A DNA stretch of 64,000 nucleotides from Limnothrix sp. RL_2_0 (GCA_012033055.1 JAAUPR010000002.1:51063-115062); one strand, 5' to 3'. Shown: positions 26,949 to 36,989, numbered from the stretch's first letter. Notes: generated by a model from the letters alone, not told the origin. Numbers and translations are program-made.

Positions 26949-28892
26949 ATGAGCCTTATTACCCTCCAATCCATCACCAAAGACTTCGGAATCAAAGAGA
27001 TTCTAAAAGGAGCAGATCTCAGCATAGACAACACCGACAAAGTAGGACTAATCGGCGTTAACGGCGGCGGCAAATCCACCCTCCTCAAAATGATCGCGGG
27101 CATCGAACCCATCGACACAGGTAAACGCATTGTGCATTCCGGCGCAAGAATTATCTACCTACCCCAACAACCAGAAATCGACCCAGAAAATACTGTCCTA
27201 GACCAAGTTTTTGCCAACTGCGGCGAACAAATGAAATGGGTTAAAGCCTACGAAGAGCTATCCCACAAAATGGCCGAAGTCGAAGGAGATGAACTCAACA
27301 GCTTAATGGGTCGCCTCTCCGAAGTGACCGAAAAAATGGACTCCCTCAACGCCTGGGAAATGGAGACCAACGCCAAAATCATTCTCAGCAAATTAGGCAT
27401 CACCGATTTTGAAGTGAAAGTCGGCAGCCTCTCCGGCGGTTACCGCAAACGAATTGCCCTCGCCTCAGCCCTGCTATCCGAACCCGATTTGTTACTCATG
27501 GACGAGCCAACCAACCACCTCGATGCCGACTCCGTGGAATGGCTCCAGAGTTACCTCAATAGCTATCCAGGAGCGCTGCTGCTCATTACCCACGACCGTT
27601 ATTTTCTCGATCAGGTTACCAATCGTATTTTGGAAATTGATCGCGGTGACCTCTATGGCTATTCGGGAAATTATTCCTACTACCTTGAGAAAAAAGCCCT
27701 TGCCGAAGAAGCTGCTGCCAGCAGTCAACAGAAACATAAAGGCGTATTACGGCGCGAATTAGAATGGCTTAAGCGAGGGCCAAAAGCGCGGAGTACAAAG
27801 CAAAAAGCCCGTATTGATCGCATCTCTGACATGAAAAATCAAGAGTTTAAAGAAACGCAGGGCAAAGTTGAGATCGATACCCCCGGTCGTCGCATCGGCA
27901 AAAAAGTAATCGAGGTGGAAAATCTCGCGAAATCCTTCGGCAACAAGACGATCATCAAAGATTTTACCTATGAATTTACTCCCGGCGATCGCATCGGCAT
28001 TATTGGCGGCAACGGCGCAGGCAAATCCACCTTCTTAAACCTAATTACCCAACGCCTCGAACCGGACAACGGCACAGTCGATATTGGCCAAACCATTCAC
28101 ATCGGCTACTTTGACCAACATTCCGACGACCTCAGTGGCGAAAAGACCCAAAACCAGCGGGTGATCGAATACATCAAAGACGTTGCCACCCATGTCACCA
28201 CCGCCGATGGCACACAGATTAGCGCGTCCCAAATGCTTGAGCGCTTCCTCTTTCCCCCTGACCAGCAGTACGCCCCAATTCACAAGCTTTCTGGTGGTGA
28301 AAAACGCCGTCTTTTTTTAATGAAAGTCCTGATGGCAGCCCCAAATTTACTCATCCTCGACGAACCAACCAACGATTTGGATGTGCAAACCCTCTCCATT
28401 CTTGAGGAATATCTCGAAGAATTTAATGGCTGTGTGATTATCGTCGCCCACGATCGTTATTTCCTCGACCGTACTGTCAATACCATTTTTGCCATAGAAG
28501 GTGAGGGTCAGCTGCGACAATATCCCGGCAATTACTCCATTTATTTAGACTATAAAAAAAGAGAGGAAGCTCGCGCAGCTGAACTGGATAGCCCTAAGAA
28601 AAAAACTGCATCTTCATCGAAAGTCAAGGCGATGGAAAAAAGCCCTGCCCAGCCAAAATCTGCTCCCCCTAGCCGGTTATCGAACTACCAGCGCAAAGAA
28701 TTAGAACGATTGGAGATGAGAGTCATTCCAAATCTCGAAACCGAAAAAGCGGCCCTAGAAGCACAACTTTGTCAGCAAGCGGATAGTGATTTTGAAAAGT
28801 TACAGACCTTATCCACTGATTTGGAGAAGCTTAATAAAGAAATCGAAGAAAAAACAGAACGCTGGCTCGAACTGGCGGAGATGGATGCCTAG
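26949..28892 (+). CDS. uup: ABC-F ATPase, Uup type
   Basis: A 647-residue soluble protein with two ABC cassettes and no membrane domain. Walker A motifs are GVNGGGKSTLLKMI and GGNGAGKSTFLNLI; signatures are LSGGYRKRIALASALL and LSGGEKRRLFLMKVLM; both Walker B regions read DEPTNHLD or DEPTNDLD. A linker follows, then the C-terminal coiled-coil LSNYQRKELERLEMRVIPNL that defines Uup. ABC-F proteins act on ribosomes; Uup also relates to branched-DNA handling. Codons are A/C-ending throughout, unlike the G/T-ending 3-prime end of thrS next door. Confidence 0.93.
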   Translation: MSLITLQSITKDFGIKEILKGADLSIDNTDKVGLIGVNGGGKSTLLKMIAGIEPIDTGKRIVHSGARIIYLPQQPEIDPENTVLDQVFANCGEQMKWVKAYEELSHKMAEVEGDELNSLMGRLSEVTEKMDSLNAWEMETNAKIILSKLGITDFEVKVGSLSGGYRKRIALASALLSEPDLLLMDEPTNHLDADSVEWLQSYLNSYPGALLLITHDRYFLDQVTNRILEIDRGDLYGYSGNYSYYLEKKALAEEAAASSQQKHKGVLRRELEWLKRGPKARSTKQKARIDRISDMKNQEFKETQGKVEIDTPGRRIGKKVIEVENLAKSFGNKTIIKDFTYEFTPGDRIGIIGGNGAGKSTFLNLITQRLEPDNGTVDIGQTIHIGYFDQHSDDLSGEKTQNQRVIEYIKDVATHVTTADGTQISASQMLERFLFPPDQQYAPIHKLSGGEKRRLFLMKVLMAAPNLLILDEPTNDLDVQTLSILEEYLEEFNGCVIIVAHDRYFLDRTVNTIFAIEGEGQLRQYPGNYSIYLDYKKREEARAAELDSPKKKTASSSKVKAMEKSPAQPKSAPPSRLSNYQRKELERLEMRVIPNLETEKAALEAQLCQQADSDFEKLQTLSTDLEKLNKEIEEKTERWLELAEMDA

Positions 28893-28944
28893 ATACGACA
28901 AAACCCAGTCTAAGACCGGGTTCCGAGGCTTGTTATATTAGAAC

Positions 28945-29030
28945 GGAGAGAGAGGGATTCGAACCCTCGTTAGAGTTACCCCTAAACAGCATTTCCAGTG
29001 CTGCGCCTTCAACCGCTCGGCCATCTCTCC
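28945..29030 (-). tRNA. tRNA-Ser (GGA)
   Basis: Minus-strand 86-base gene starting GGAGAGATGGCCGAGCGGTT, with the D-arm, a serine-type long variable arm (TTTAGGGGTAACTCTAACG) and the T-arm GGGTTCGAATCCC. The anticodon loop CTGGAAA gives anticodon GGA, reading UCC/UCU. The acceptor stem GGAGAGA pairs with TCTCTCC; CCA is not encoded. Confidence 0.97.
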
Positions 29031-29091
29031 AGATGGGGCACGGTTAAAAATTATACAATACCTACTGAAAAAGGCAAGTTTTTTTAGCATT

Positions 29092-29460
29092 ATGTCCGAA
29101 ACTCACAAAATTACCGTCAATTATCGTCAAATTGGCAAAACTGAAACGTTTACTGTTCCAGAGGATGAATATATTCTCAGAAGTCTTGAGCAACAAGGGT
29201 TTAAGATTCCTTTTTCTTGTCGTAATGGTGCTTGCACAACTTGCGCGGTACGGGTGAAATCGGGGGATCTGGAGCAAAAATATGCGATGGGTCTTTCGCC
29301 GGATCTCCAGCGGCAGGGCTATGCGTTGATGTGTGTCAGCCATGCCAAAAGTGATTTGGTGGTGGAAACGCAGGATGAGGATGAGGTCTATGAGCTTCAG
29401 TTTGGGCGTAATTTTGGTAAGGGTAAGGTTCGTTTTGGGTTACCTCTTGATGAGGAATGA
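29092..29460 (+). CDS. 2Fe-2S ferredoxin with C-terminal extension
   Basis: A 122-residue plant-type ferredoxin. Cluster cysteines are Cys43, Cys48 and Cys51 in FSCRNGACTTCAVRV and Cys81 in YALMCVSHAKSD. Ordinary PetF is about 97 residues; this one continues past the fold with VYELQFGRNFGKGKVRFGLP, resembling the C-terminal extension of plastid FdC2-type ferredoxins. It is likely a low-abundance electron donor distinct from the photosystem I acceptor; the partner is unknown. Confidence 0.92.
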   Translation: MSETHKITVNYRQIGKTETFTVPEDEYILRSLEQQGFKIPFSCRNGACTTCAVRVKSGDLEQKYAMGLSPDLQRQGYALMCVSHAKSDLVVETQDEDEVYELQFGRNFGKGKVRFGLPLDEE

Positions 29461-29552
29461 TTTTATAAAATAGGCGGCGATCGCCTTCTCCCTTCCCCAC
29501 TCACAACGACAGCAGAACACCATCATGCAAACCTTTCTCTGAGCAATTATCT

Positions 29553-30386
29553 ATGACCTTTCCGACCATTGCCGAACGCCAAACCTATCTGGATATTGCC
29601 ACCGAAGCCGCCCTCAGTGCTGGGGCAGTCCTAAACCACTACTACGGCAATCTCCAACAAGTCCGAGAAAAAGGCACTCCTGGCGACTTGATTACGGAAG
29701 CTGACACCGCATCCGAAAAAATTATTATCGAAACACTACAACGTCACTGCCCAGATTTGCCGATCTTCACCGAAGAATCAGGTCAAGTTTCCGAGTCAGA
29801 TTCCAAGTTTCTCTGGATGATTGATCCCCTCGATGGCACGGTGAATTATGCCCATGGTTATCCCGTATTTTCCGTATCCATCGCCCTGATGTACGACAAT
29901 GTTCCTATCGTAGGTGTCGTTTACAATCCCCATCGTCATGAACTTTTTCGGGCAGCACAGGAACTTGGAGCGACCTTAAATCGCCAGCCCATTCACGTGT
30001 CCAGCACCGGAAAACTTAAAGACAGTCTGCTCACTACTGGCTTTGCCTATGATCGCCGCGAAACGAAGGATAACAATTACATCGAGTTTTGTTGCCTCAC
30101 CCATAAAACCCAAGGAGTACGTCGCGGTGGTTCTGCGGCCTTAGATCTGACGGAAATAGCCTGTGGTCGTCTCGATGGCTACTGGGAACGGGGCATTCAA
30201 CCCTGGGATATGGCAGCAGGGATCTGCATTTTGAGGGAAGCGGGCGGACTGGTCACCGCCTATGATTTAGGGGGATTTTCGATCAGTAGTGGTCGACTAT
30301 TAGCCACAAATCATAAAATTCATGCAGAACTGAGCCAAGCTCTCCTAGGGGCAAAGCTATGGTTTGATGAATATTACGCCCATTAA
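29553..30386 (+). CDS. suhB: Inositol monophosphatase family protein
   Basis: 277-residue Mg-dependent, Li-sensitive phosphatase fold. Metal-binding motifs are FTEESGQ (first acidic ligand), WMIDPLDGTVNYAHGYP, and the C-terminal GIQPWDMAAGICILREAGG. Activity on inositol-1-phosphate, histidinol phosphate or a similar ester is possible; the two-gene distance to hisZ-hisG makes a histidinol-phosphatase role worth considering, but that is inference. Length and motifs are complete. Confidence 0.92.
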   Translation: MTFPTIAERQTYLDIATEAALSAGAVLNHYYGNLQQVREKGTPGDLITEADTASEKIIIETLQRHCPDLPIFTEESGQVSESDSKFLWMIDPLDGTVNYAHGYPVFSVSIALMYDNVPIVGVVYNPHRHELFRAAQELGATLNRQPIHVSSTGKLKDSLLTTGFAYDRRETKDNNYIEFCCLTHKTQGVRRGGSAALDLTEIACGRLDGYWERGIQPWDMAAGICILREAGGLVTAYDLGGFSISSGRLLATNHKIHAELSQALLGAKLWFDEYYAH

Positions 30387-30466
30387 ATGACTGTTACAAA
30401 GTTGTTTGTCTGAGCTTTAGTATTCAGTCATAATTAAAGTCATCAAGAAGCCGCAGAATCTGAGAT

Positions 30467-31453
30467 ATGTCGTTTGCCATCAATCAAGGTCTATTTTTAC
30501 TCGGTATAGTCGATCACTATGCGATCCTCAGTTTGCCCGTCGATGCAGAATCGAAAAAAGTCCGCAAAGCATATCTCAAAATTGCCCAGCGACTCCATCC
30601 TGATACCTGCAAGGCTGAAGGAGATGAGGAAAAACAGCTAGCGAGTGATCTCTTATCCAAACTTGTTAACCCGGCTTATGAGCAATTGTCTAAGCCCAAT
30701 TCTTGGTCGGAATATCAGGTCATTTTGAAGCAGCTTAGTCGTCAACTGAGTGACCATGAGGAGGGGTCACTGAAATTGCAGTCGGCGATCGCCAACGAAC
30801 TTTACGAACAATCGGGAGACATCACCACCCTGTACAAGGGAAAGGTTGAAGAACTCGCCAAGGTCAATTACCGAGATATTCCCAAATCCCTCAACCTCAT
30901 CGCCGAGTTAAGTGAACTTAATCTGGTGTACCTCAAAGCGACAACCCAAACCAGCACCTCTCTACTGGGTAGCAAGAGTACCGTCCCCGGTAGAACCCAA
31001 ACTCAGACGACTCCCCCTGCTGGCGATCGCCCCACCGTCACCCAAGCCAAGACCACTGCCACCGGTACCCAATCAACCCCAAACATCAGAAAGACAACCT
31101 CTTCCTCATCCCTAGAAGCAGCAATATGGCGGGGGCAAGAGCATTTAAAGAAAAAAAATTACGCCAAGGCCACCCTCGAATTCCGAGATGCCATCAAACT
31201 CGATCCGAACTGCGTCGAAGGCCATGCCCTGATGGGGATCTCTTACCTCCAACAAAATCAGTTGGCGATGGCTAAGGTGCATATCAAAAAAGCCTATATG
31301 GCAAAACCGAGCGATCCCCTTGCTCGCAAAGCCAAACTTGCCCTCGAAAAAGCCATGGGTTCCTCCCTCGATACCCAATCCGGCAGCAAAAAAGCAACCA
31401 ATGGGAAGAAAGGCGGCTTATTTGGCGGTTTGTTCGGCGGGAAAAAGAAGTAG
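30467..31453 (+). CDS. J-domain and TPR protein
   Basis: 328 residues. An N-terminal J-domain (about residues 17-90) has the diagnostic HPD in RLHPDTCKAEGDEEK. A low-complexity Thr/Gln/Pro-rich linker (about 165-215) follows, then TPR helices (AIWRGQEHLKKKNYAKATLE, GHALMGISYLQQNQ) and a Gly/Lys-rich tail (GGLFGGLFGGKKK). It probably recruits DnaK to a specific client. The combination is a cyanobacterial family; the client is unknown. hisZ begins 32 bases downstream. Confidence 0.88.
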   Translation: MSFAINQGLFLLGIVDHYAILSLPVDAESKKVRKAYLKIAQRLHPDTCKAEGDEEKQLASDLLSKLVNPAYEQLSKPNSWSEYQVILKQLSRQLSDHEEGSLKLQSAIANELYEQSGDITTLYKGKVEELAKVNYRDIPKSLNLIAELSELNLVYLKATTQTSTSLLGSKSTVPGRTQTQTTPPAGDRPTVTQAKTTATGTQSTPNIRKTTSSSSLEAAIWRGQEHLKKKNYAKATLEFRDAIKLDPNCVEGHALMGISYLQQNQLAMAKVHIKKAYMAKPSDPLARKAKLALEKAMGSSLDTQSGSKKATNGKKGGLFGGLFGGKKK

Positions 31454-31485
31454 AATAGGCGACGGCAAAACATAGAACGGACTCC

Positions 31486-32706
31486 ATGATTCATCAACCC
31501 CCCGCAGGTGCAAGGGATTTATTGCCCCTTGAAGTCGCCCAAAAAGCGTGGATTAATGACAATCTACAAAAGGTTTTTCAGCGGTGGGGATATCAGCGCA
31601 TCGTTACATCAACCCTCGAATGGCTCGACACTCTGACCGCCGGAGGTGCAATTGATCGATCAAAGGTGATTCAACTACAAACTGCCGAAAGTCAGTCCCT
31701 TGGTTTACGCCCAGAATTAACGGCTTCCATTGCCCGAGCCGCTGTCACTCGCATGGCCGAGAATACTTTCCCCCAAAGACTCTGTTATCGAGCGAATGTT
31801 TTTCGTCAGCCCCCCCGTGGTGACCATGGTAAGCAAATGGAGTTTTACCAAGCGGGGGTAGAGTTACTGTTTGCTGGGGGCATGTTGGCTGATGCTGAGA
31901 TTTTATTGCTCTTGGCGGAAACCTTAGCGGCGGTGGGATTGGATGATTGGCAGCTTATTCTAGGGGAGGCAGCTTTAGGGCGATCGCTGTTAGAGCCATT
32001 TCCAGCAGAGCAGCGTGATCAAGTCCGTTTGGCGATCGCCCATTTAGATCGAGTAGGTTTACAAACCTTAGCCCTGACCGATGAACTGAAGGCCTATGCC
32101 CTAAAGATTTTTGATCTACGTGGCAAACCAGAGGATGTGCTGGCACAGGTGAGCCTGTTTGACCTCAGCAATCAAGCAAAAACAAGCGTCAAAGATCTCA
32201 AAGCATTATTTGAATTGGTGCAAAATAGCGTCGAGAAGCCTTTGCCCATCGTGTTGGATTTAACCCTGATCCAAACCTTTGATTACTACACAGGTATTGT
32301 TTTTGAAGCCGTCAATTTCTCCAATAACCAATCCCATGTCCTCGGGCAAGGGGGTCGCTACGACAAGCTTTTGGGCCTTTATCATCCCCAACGGGAAGAC
32401 CACCCCGGCATCGGTTTTTGCCTCAACCTAGAAGAATTACACACCTGTTTACTGCAAAGTCCCCACCTCCCCCACCAAACCCAAGAAAATGCTTGGCTCG
32501 TCATCGCGAAGGCAGCGACGGATCAACAGGCGGCTTTTAAATATGCCGAAAAGCTGCGTCAAGGGGATGAAGTCATCCGGGTGGAACTGGAACTGGGTGG
32601 GCGATCGCCAGCACAAATTTATGAATATGCCCGCCGGAGCAATATTGCCCGCTTAGTCTGGATTGACAGCACCGAAACCAACATTGAAATCCTTGAAGCC
32701 GAATAA
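31486..32706 (+). CDS. hisZ: ATP phosphoribosyltransferase regulatory subunit
   Basis: HisZ is a catalytically inactive histidyl-tRNA synthetase paralogue that, with short-form HisG, makes the first histidine enzyme and mediates feedback inhibition. The 406-residue protein has class II synthetase-like segments (PPAGARDLLPLEVAQKAWIN, LRPELTASIARAAVTRM, FDYYTGIVFEAVNF, GQGGRYDKLLGLY) but a divergent C-terminal end. The neighbouring short hisG 18 bases downstream supports HisZ rather than HisS. Confidence 0.95.
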   Translation: MIHQPPAGARDLLPLEVAQKAWINDNLQKVFQRWGYQRIVTSTLEWLDTLTAGGAIDRSKVIQLQTAESQSLGLRPELTASIARAAVTRMAENTFPQRLCYRANVFRQPPRGDHGKQMEFYQAGVELLFAGGMLADAEILLLLAETLAAVGLDDWQLILGEAALGRSLLEPFPAEQRDQVRLAIAHLDRVGLQTLALTDELKAYALKIFDLRGKPEDVLAQVSLFDLSNQAKTSVKDLKALFELVQNSVEKPLPIVLDLTLIQTFDYYTGIVFEAVNFSNNQSHVLGQGGRYDKLLGLYHPQREDHPGIGFCLNLEELHTCLLQSPHLPHQTQENAWLVIAKAATDQQAAFKYAEKLRQGDEVIRVELELGGRSPAQIYEYARRSNIARLVWIDSTETNIEILEAE

Positions 32707-32724
32707 TCGACCTTGACCAAAAAC

Positions 32725-33357
32725 ATGCTTACCATTGCCATTCCCAAAGGGGGACTGCTCCCCGAGGCGATCGCCCTACTCCAAGACATTGGACTTGATT
32801 TCAGCGCCTTCCTCGACAAAAAAAACCGCCAACTACAAATCACAGATCCCACTGGGACAGCCCAAGCCCTACTCGTCCGCACCCACGATGTGCCCGTTTA
32901 TGTCGAATACGGACAAGCACAATTAGGATTTGCAGGCTATGATGTATTGCGCGAGAAAAAACCAGATGTCGCAAACCTACTCGATTTAAAATTTGGCGGT
33001 TGCCGCTTATCAGTAGCAGTCCCGAAATCAAGCCCCTACAAAAATCCCCGCCAATTGCCGCCCAACTGCCGCGTGGCCTCGAAATTTGTTAATTGCGCCA
33101 AAGATTATTTTCGTGAGTTGGATCTCCCCATCGAAGTTATCCCTCTCCATGGTTCCGTAGAACTCGGTCCTATCACTGGCATGTCTGAGGCGATCGTTGA
33201 CCTCGTGTCCACAGGCAATACCCTCCGAGAAAACAACCTCGAAGAAGTAAAAGTACTGTTTTATAGCAGTGTTCGTCTGATTGCCCACCCCACCAGCTAC
33301 CGAGCAAATCGCTATGACATGGTGACTTTGATCAGAAAATTAGAGCAAGTACTTTAA
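32725..33357 (+). CDS. hisG: ATP phosphoribosyltransferase, short catalytic subunit
   Basis: Catalyses condensation of ATP and PRPP, the first step in histidine synthesis. 210 residues, the short form that lacks the regulatory domain and needs HisZ. Motifs are MLTIAIPKGGLLPEAIALLQ, DVPVYVEYGQAQLGFAGYDVL and the PRPP loop region GITGMSEAIVDLVSTGNTL (as ITGMSEAIVD). ATG at 32725 is preferred to the TTG at 32713. It forms a compact pair with hisZ. Confidence 0.96.
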   Translation: MLTIAIPKGGLLPEAIALLQDIGLDFSAFLDKKNRQLQITDPTGTAQALLVRTHDVPVYVEYGQAQLGFAGYDVLREKKPDVANLLDLKFGGCRLSVAVPKSSPYKNPRQLPPNCRVASKFVNCAKDYFRELDLPIEVIPLHGSVELGPITGMSEAIVDLVSTGNTLRENNLEEVKVLFYSSVRLIAHPTSYRANRYDMVTLIRKLEQVL

Positions 33358-33496
33358 TTTTTGGTGTAAACGGTAACAACGTTTGCTGACAATACACTCT
33401 GAAAAACTTTCACAACTCGTGCCAAGTCCATTACAATACGTTAAGAAAGCACAAGCTAAACTTGACGATACAGCCCCTCTTTATTTTAGAAACTGC

Positions 33497-34810
33497 ATGA
33501 TAACAAAACCATCCATCGCCATTTCCCATCTTGGTTGCGAAAAAAATCGCATCGATTCTGAGCACATGATCGGATTATTGGTCGAGGCAGGTTTTCATGT
33601 GGATGCAGATGAGGAGTTGGCAGATTACGTCATCGTCAACACTTGTAGCTTTATTGAAGATGCAAGGGCAGAATCTGTACGCACCCTCGTGGAGCTGGCA
33701 GAAGCAGACAAGAAAATTGTAATTTCTGGCTGTATGGCTCAACATTTTCAAGAACAACTCCTTGAAGAAATCCCTGAAGCAGTAGCCCTCGTCGGTACCG
33801 GTGACTATCACAAAATTGTCGATGTCATTAACCGCGCTGAACAAGGAGAAATTGTCAAAGAAGTTTCTACGGAATTGTCCTACATCGCCGATGAAACTGT
33901 ACCCCGCTATCGCACAACAAATCAGGCGATCGCCTACCTACGCGTAGCCGAAGGCTGTGATTACCGTTGCGCCTTTTGCATTATCCCTCACCTGAGAGGA
34001 GACCAGCGATCGCGCCCCATTGAGTCGATTGTTGCCGAGGCCAAACAACTCGCTGCCCAAGGTGTACAAGAAATCATTTTAATTTCCCAGATCACCACCA
34101 ACTACGGGAAAGACATTTACGGCAAACCAAAGCTAGCAGAACTCCTGATAGCCCTAGGCGAAGTCGATATCCCTTGGATCCGCATCCATTATGCTTATCC
34201 CACCGGCTTAACCCCCGCCGTAATTAAAGCGATGCGCGAGACCCCCAACGTTATTCCATATCTGGATCTACCGCTACAACATTCCCATCCAGAAATCCTT
34301 CGGGCGATGAACCGTCCTTGGCAGGGGCGAGTCAATGACGAGATCATTGAAAACCTCAAAACTGCCTTGCCCGATGCAATTTTGCGCACCACCTTTATCG
34401 TGGGTTTCCCCGGCGAGACAGAGGAGCATTTCCAGCACCTCGTCGAGTTTGTGAAGCGCCACGAGTTTGATCATGTCGGCGTCTTTACTTTCTCACCAGA
34501 GGAAGGAACACCCGCCATCGACCTACCAAACCAACTACCGCAATCTGTCAAAGACGCCCGTCGGGATGCTCTGATGGAAATTCAACAGCCGATTGCAGCC
34601 CGTCGCAACGAAACTTGTGTCGGACAAACGGTGGATGTGCTGATCGAACAGGAAAATCCTACCACTGGCGAATTAATTGGACGAACTCCAAGATTTGCAC
34701 CAGATGTAGACGGACTAATTTACGTCGAAGGAGAAGCCTCCCTAGGCACAATTGTCCCTGTTCAAATTACCGCTGCGGATATTTACGATCTATACGGCAC
34801 CGTCGTCTAG
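33497..34810 (+). CDS. rimO: Ribosomal protein S12 methylthiotransferase
   Basis: Radical-SAM enzyme that methylthiolates the S12 aspartate (Asp89 of the rpsL product here). 437 residues from ATG 33497; an upstream in-frame start at 33383 would add 38 atypical residues. The UPF0004 domain has Cys14 ([11 protein letters not shown]), Cys50 ([12 protein letters not shown]) and a third cysteine in ISGCMAQ; the radical-SAM cluster is CDYRCAFC; a C-terminal TRAM domain follows. It sits directly upstream of a DEAD-box helicase, as in Synechocystis slr0082-slr0083. Confidence 0.95.
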   Translation: MITKPSIAISHLGCEKNRIDSEHMIGLLVEAGFHVDADEELADYVIVNTCSFIEDARAESVRTLVELAEADKKIVISGCMAQHFQEQLLEEIPEAVALVGTGDYHKIVDVINRAEQGEIVKEVSTELSYIADETVPRYRTTNQAIAYLRVAEGCDYRCAFCIIPHLRGDQRSRPIESIVAEAKQLAAQGVQEIILISQITTNYGKDIYGKPKLAELLIALGEVDIPWIRIHYAYPTGLTPAVIKAMRETPNVIPYLDLPLQHSHPEILRAMNRPWQGRVNDEIIENLKTALPDAILRTTFIVGFPGETEEHFQHLVEFVKRHEFDHVGVFTFSPEEGTPAIDLPNQLPQSVKDARRDALMEIQQPIAARRNETCVGQTVDVLIEQENPTTGELIGRTPRFAPDVDGLIYVEGEASLGTIVPVQITAADIYDLYGTVV

Positions 34811-34988
34811 TCGTTCCCATTCGTTCAGCCACAGCCCCCGGCATTGTCCAGACTGCTACTAAGCATCTAATCGGTTTAATCCAAAAAACCCAGTTTGGGA
34901 AAAGGGTTGGGGGAGGGATTGATGCAAAAAAATCCCATTTTTTGTCAAACCTTAGCAAAGACCCATCCGGAAACTTTATAACTTTTTT

Positions 34989-36497
34989 ATGACCACTTCT
35001 TTTCAAAATCTTGGCCTATCCGAAGCTCGCATTGAACATTTGACGTCTCTTGGCTTCGAAACGCCTACGGAAATTCAAACTAAGGCTATTCCTGCAATTC
35101 TTGGTGATCAAGATGTTGTGGGTTTGTCTCAAACTGGTACGGGTAAGACTGCTGCTTACGCTTTGCCTTTTCTCGAAAAAATTGACATGCAAGAGAAGTC
35201 TATTCAAGGCTTGATCTTGGCACCTACCCGTGAGTTGGCTCAGCAGGTTACCCAAGCTCTTAAGGAGTTTGCGGTGGATCGTCGTCTCTGGGTATTGACA
35301 GTCTGTGGTGGCCAATCCATGGAACGTCAAATTCGTAGTCTCCAACGGGGTGTTCACATCGTCGTCGGTACTCCAGGTCGTGTGATTGATCTTTTAGACC
35401 GTGGTAAGTTGTCTTTTGAAGATCTTCGTTGGGCGGTACTTGATGAAGCAGACGAAATGCTAAGCATGGGCTTCATTGATGATGTAAAGAAAATTTTGCG
35501 TCAATCTCCCAAGGAGCGTCAAACGGCTTGTTTCTCTGCAACTATGCCTCCTGCGATTCGGGACTTGGTTGCGAACTTCATGCACACACCTGTGAATATT
35601 ACGATTAAGCAGCCTCAGGTTACGCCTGATCGTATTCAACAGAAGGCTTATATGATTCCCCGTGGTTGGTCGAAGACTAAGGCTTTGTTGCCTATTCTTG
35701 AGATGGCTAATCCTGAGTCTGCAATTATTTTTGTACGGACTAAGCGCACGGCATCTGAGTTGACCGGTGAGCTATTGGAAGCGGGTCAGAGTGCGGATGA
35801 ATATCATGGTGACCTGAGTCAAGCGCAACGGGAAAAGCTCGTACGTCGCTTTAAGGAAGGTCGCATTAAGATGATTGTTGCGACGGATATCGCGGCACGG
35901 GGTCTTGATGTGGCAAATCTGAGTCACGTGGTGAACTTTGATCTACCTGATAATACGGAGAGCTATATTCACCGTATTGGACGTACTGGTCGTGCTGGTA
36001 ACACTGGTACGGCGATCGCCCTCGTAGAACCCAGTGATCGCCGCTTATTGCGTCAGATTGAGCGTCGCGTGAAGCAAACCCTCGATTTAGAAAAGATTCC
36101 TAGCCGTCCTGAAGTGGAAGCAAATCGCATTAGCCGTTTGGAAACTAAGGTTAAGGAAGCCCTTGCTGGTGAGCGTATGGCGTCCTTCTTACCCATCGTT
36201 AAGCATTTGGGTGATGAGTACGATCCTCAGGCGATCGCCGCAGCTGTACTGCAAATGATGTACGACCAAAATTCTCCAGACTGGATGAATGAAGATTGGG
36301 AAGTACCGGAACTTGGTAAAGGCGGTGTACCCAAGCCTGTTAAGAATAGTGGTCGTCGCCGCTCTGGTGGCGGTGGCTACAAAGGTAGCGGTGGCTACAA
36401 AGGTGAACGTCGCTCTAGCAGTAGCTATAAGGGTGATCGCCGTGGTGGTGATGGTGGCAGCCGTCGCTCATATAGCAGCCCAACCCGTACAAATTAA
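34989..36497 (+). CDS. crhR: DEAD-box RNA helicase, CrhR type
   Basis: 502-residue RNA helicase. All motifs are present: Q-motif (ETPTEIQTKAIP), SQTGTGKTAAYALP, APTRELAQQ, GTPGRVIDLLDRG, LDEADEML, FSATMP, ATDIAARGLDVANL and HRIGRTGRAG. The last 60 residues are Gly/Ser/Tyr/Arg-rich with repeated GGYKG and YKGDRR units, a likely RNA-binding tail. Position after rimO matches the Synechocystis crhR locus, where the helicase is induced by cold or reduced redox state. Codons are T-ending, indicating strong expression. Confidence 0.93.
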   Translation: MTTSFQNLGLSEARIEHLTSLGFETPTEIQTKAIPAILGDQDVVGLSQTGTGKTAAYALPFLEKIDMQEKSIQGLILAPTRELAQQVTQALKEFAVDRRLWVLTVCGGQSMERQIRSLQRGVHIVVGTPGRVIDLLDRGKLSFEDLRWAVLDEADEMLSMGFIDDVKKILRQSPKERQTACFSATMPPAIRDLVANFMHTPVNITIKQPQVTPDRIQQKAYMIPRGWSKTKALLPILEMANPESAIIFVRTKRTASELTGELLEAGQSADEYHGDLSQAQREKLVRRFKEGRIKMIVATDIAARGLDVANLSHVVNFDLPDNTESYIHRIGRTGRAGNTGTAIALVEPSDRRLLRQIERRVKQTLDLEKIPSRPEVEANRISRLETKVKEALAGERMASFLPIVKHLGDEYDPQAIAAAVLQMMYDQNSPDWMNEDWEVPELGKGGVPKPVKNSGRRRSGGGGYKGSGGYKGERRSSSSYKGDRRGGDGGSRRSYSSPTRTN

Positions 36498-36546
36498 TCC
36501 GATTAATCCGAAAGGTTTTCTATCCTTGGGATGAATATTTAGACTT

Positions 36547-36592
36547 AAAAAAACCTCCTTTTCTGTATCAGCAAGGGGGGTTTTTTATCATT
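36547..36592 (+). terminator. Terminator after the helicase gene
   Basis: AAAAAACCTCCTT pairs with AAGGGGGGTTTTTT across a short loop, giving a stem with U-runs on both strands. It can therefore serve both the helicase gene and the convergent ridA gene. Confidence 0.85.
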
Positions 36593-36602
36593 TTCTCAGT
36601 AT

Positions 36603-36989
36603 TCAAAGCACAGCAATACATTCGATTTCAACGAGCACATCTTTTGGTAAACGAGCCACTTCTACACAAGCGCGGGCTGGTGCAGTGGCTTCCTCAAAAT
36701 AGGCAGCATAGATTTCATTAACAGCCGCAAAATCTTTCATATCTTTCAAGAAAACGCCGGTTTTGACAACATTTTCCCAATCAGCTCCTGCTTCCTTGAG
36801 TACAGCAGCTAAATTTGCCATCACTTGCTTCGTTTGCTCCTGCACATTGCCATCGAGAATGGTGCCAGTGCTCGGATCAATGGCAATCTGACCAGAACAA
36901 AAAAGCATGGTTCCAGAAGCGGCGATCGCCTGATTGTAGGGGCCAACTGGCGCTGGGGCATTATTAGTGCGAATTACTTTCTTTTCCAT
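36603..36989 (-). CDS. ridA: RidA family enamine/imine deaminase
   Basis: 128-residue Rid protein that hydrolyses reactive 2-aminoacrylate formed by PLP enzymes. Landmarks are APAPVGPYNQAIAASGTMLF, CSGQIAIDPSTG, and TAPARACVEVARLPKDVLVE, containing the catalytic arginine and the terminal glutamate VEIECIAV. Complete length. Downstream of the NUDIX gene by 23 bases on the same strand, so probably cotranscribed with it. Confidence 0.96.
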   Translation of the reverse strand: MEKKVIRTNNAPAPVGPYNQAIAASGTMLFCSGQIAIDPSTGTILDGNVQEQTKQVMANLAAVLKEAGADWENVVKTGVFLKDMKDFAAVNEIYAAYFEEATAPARACVEVARLPKDVLVEIECIAVL

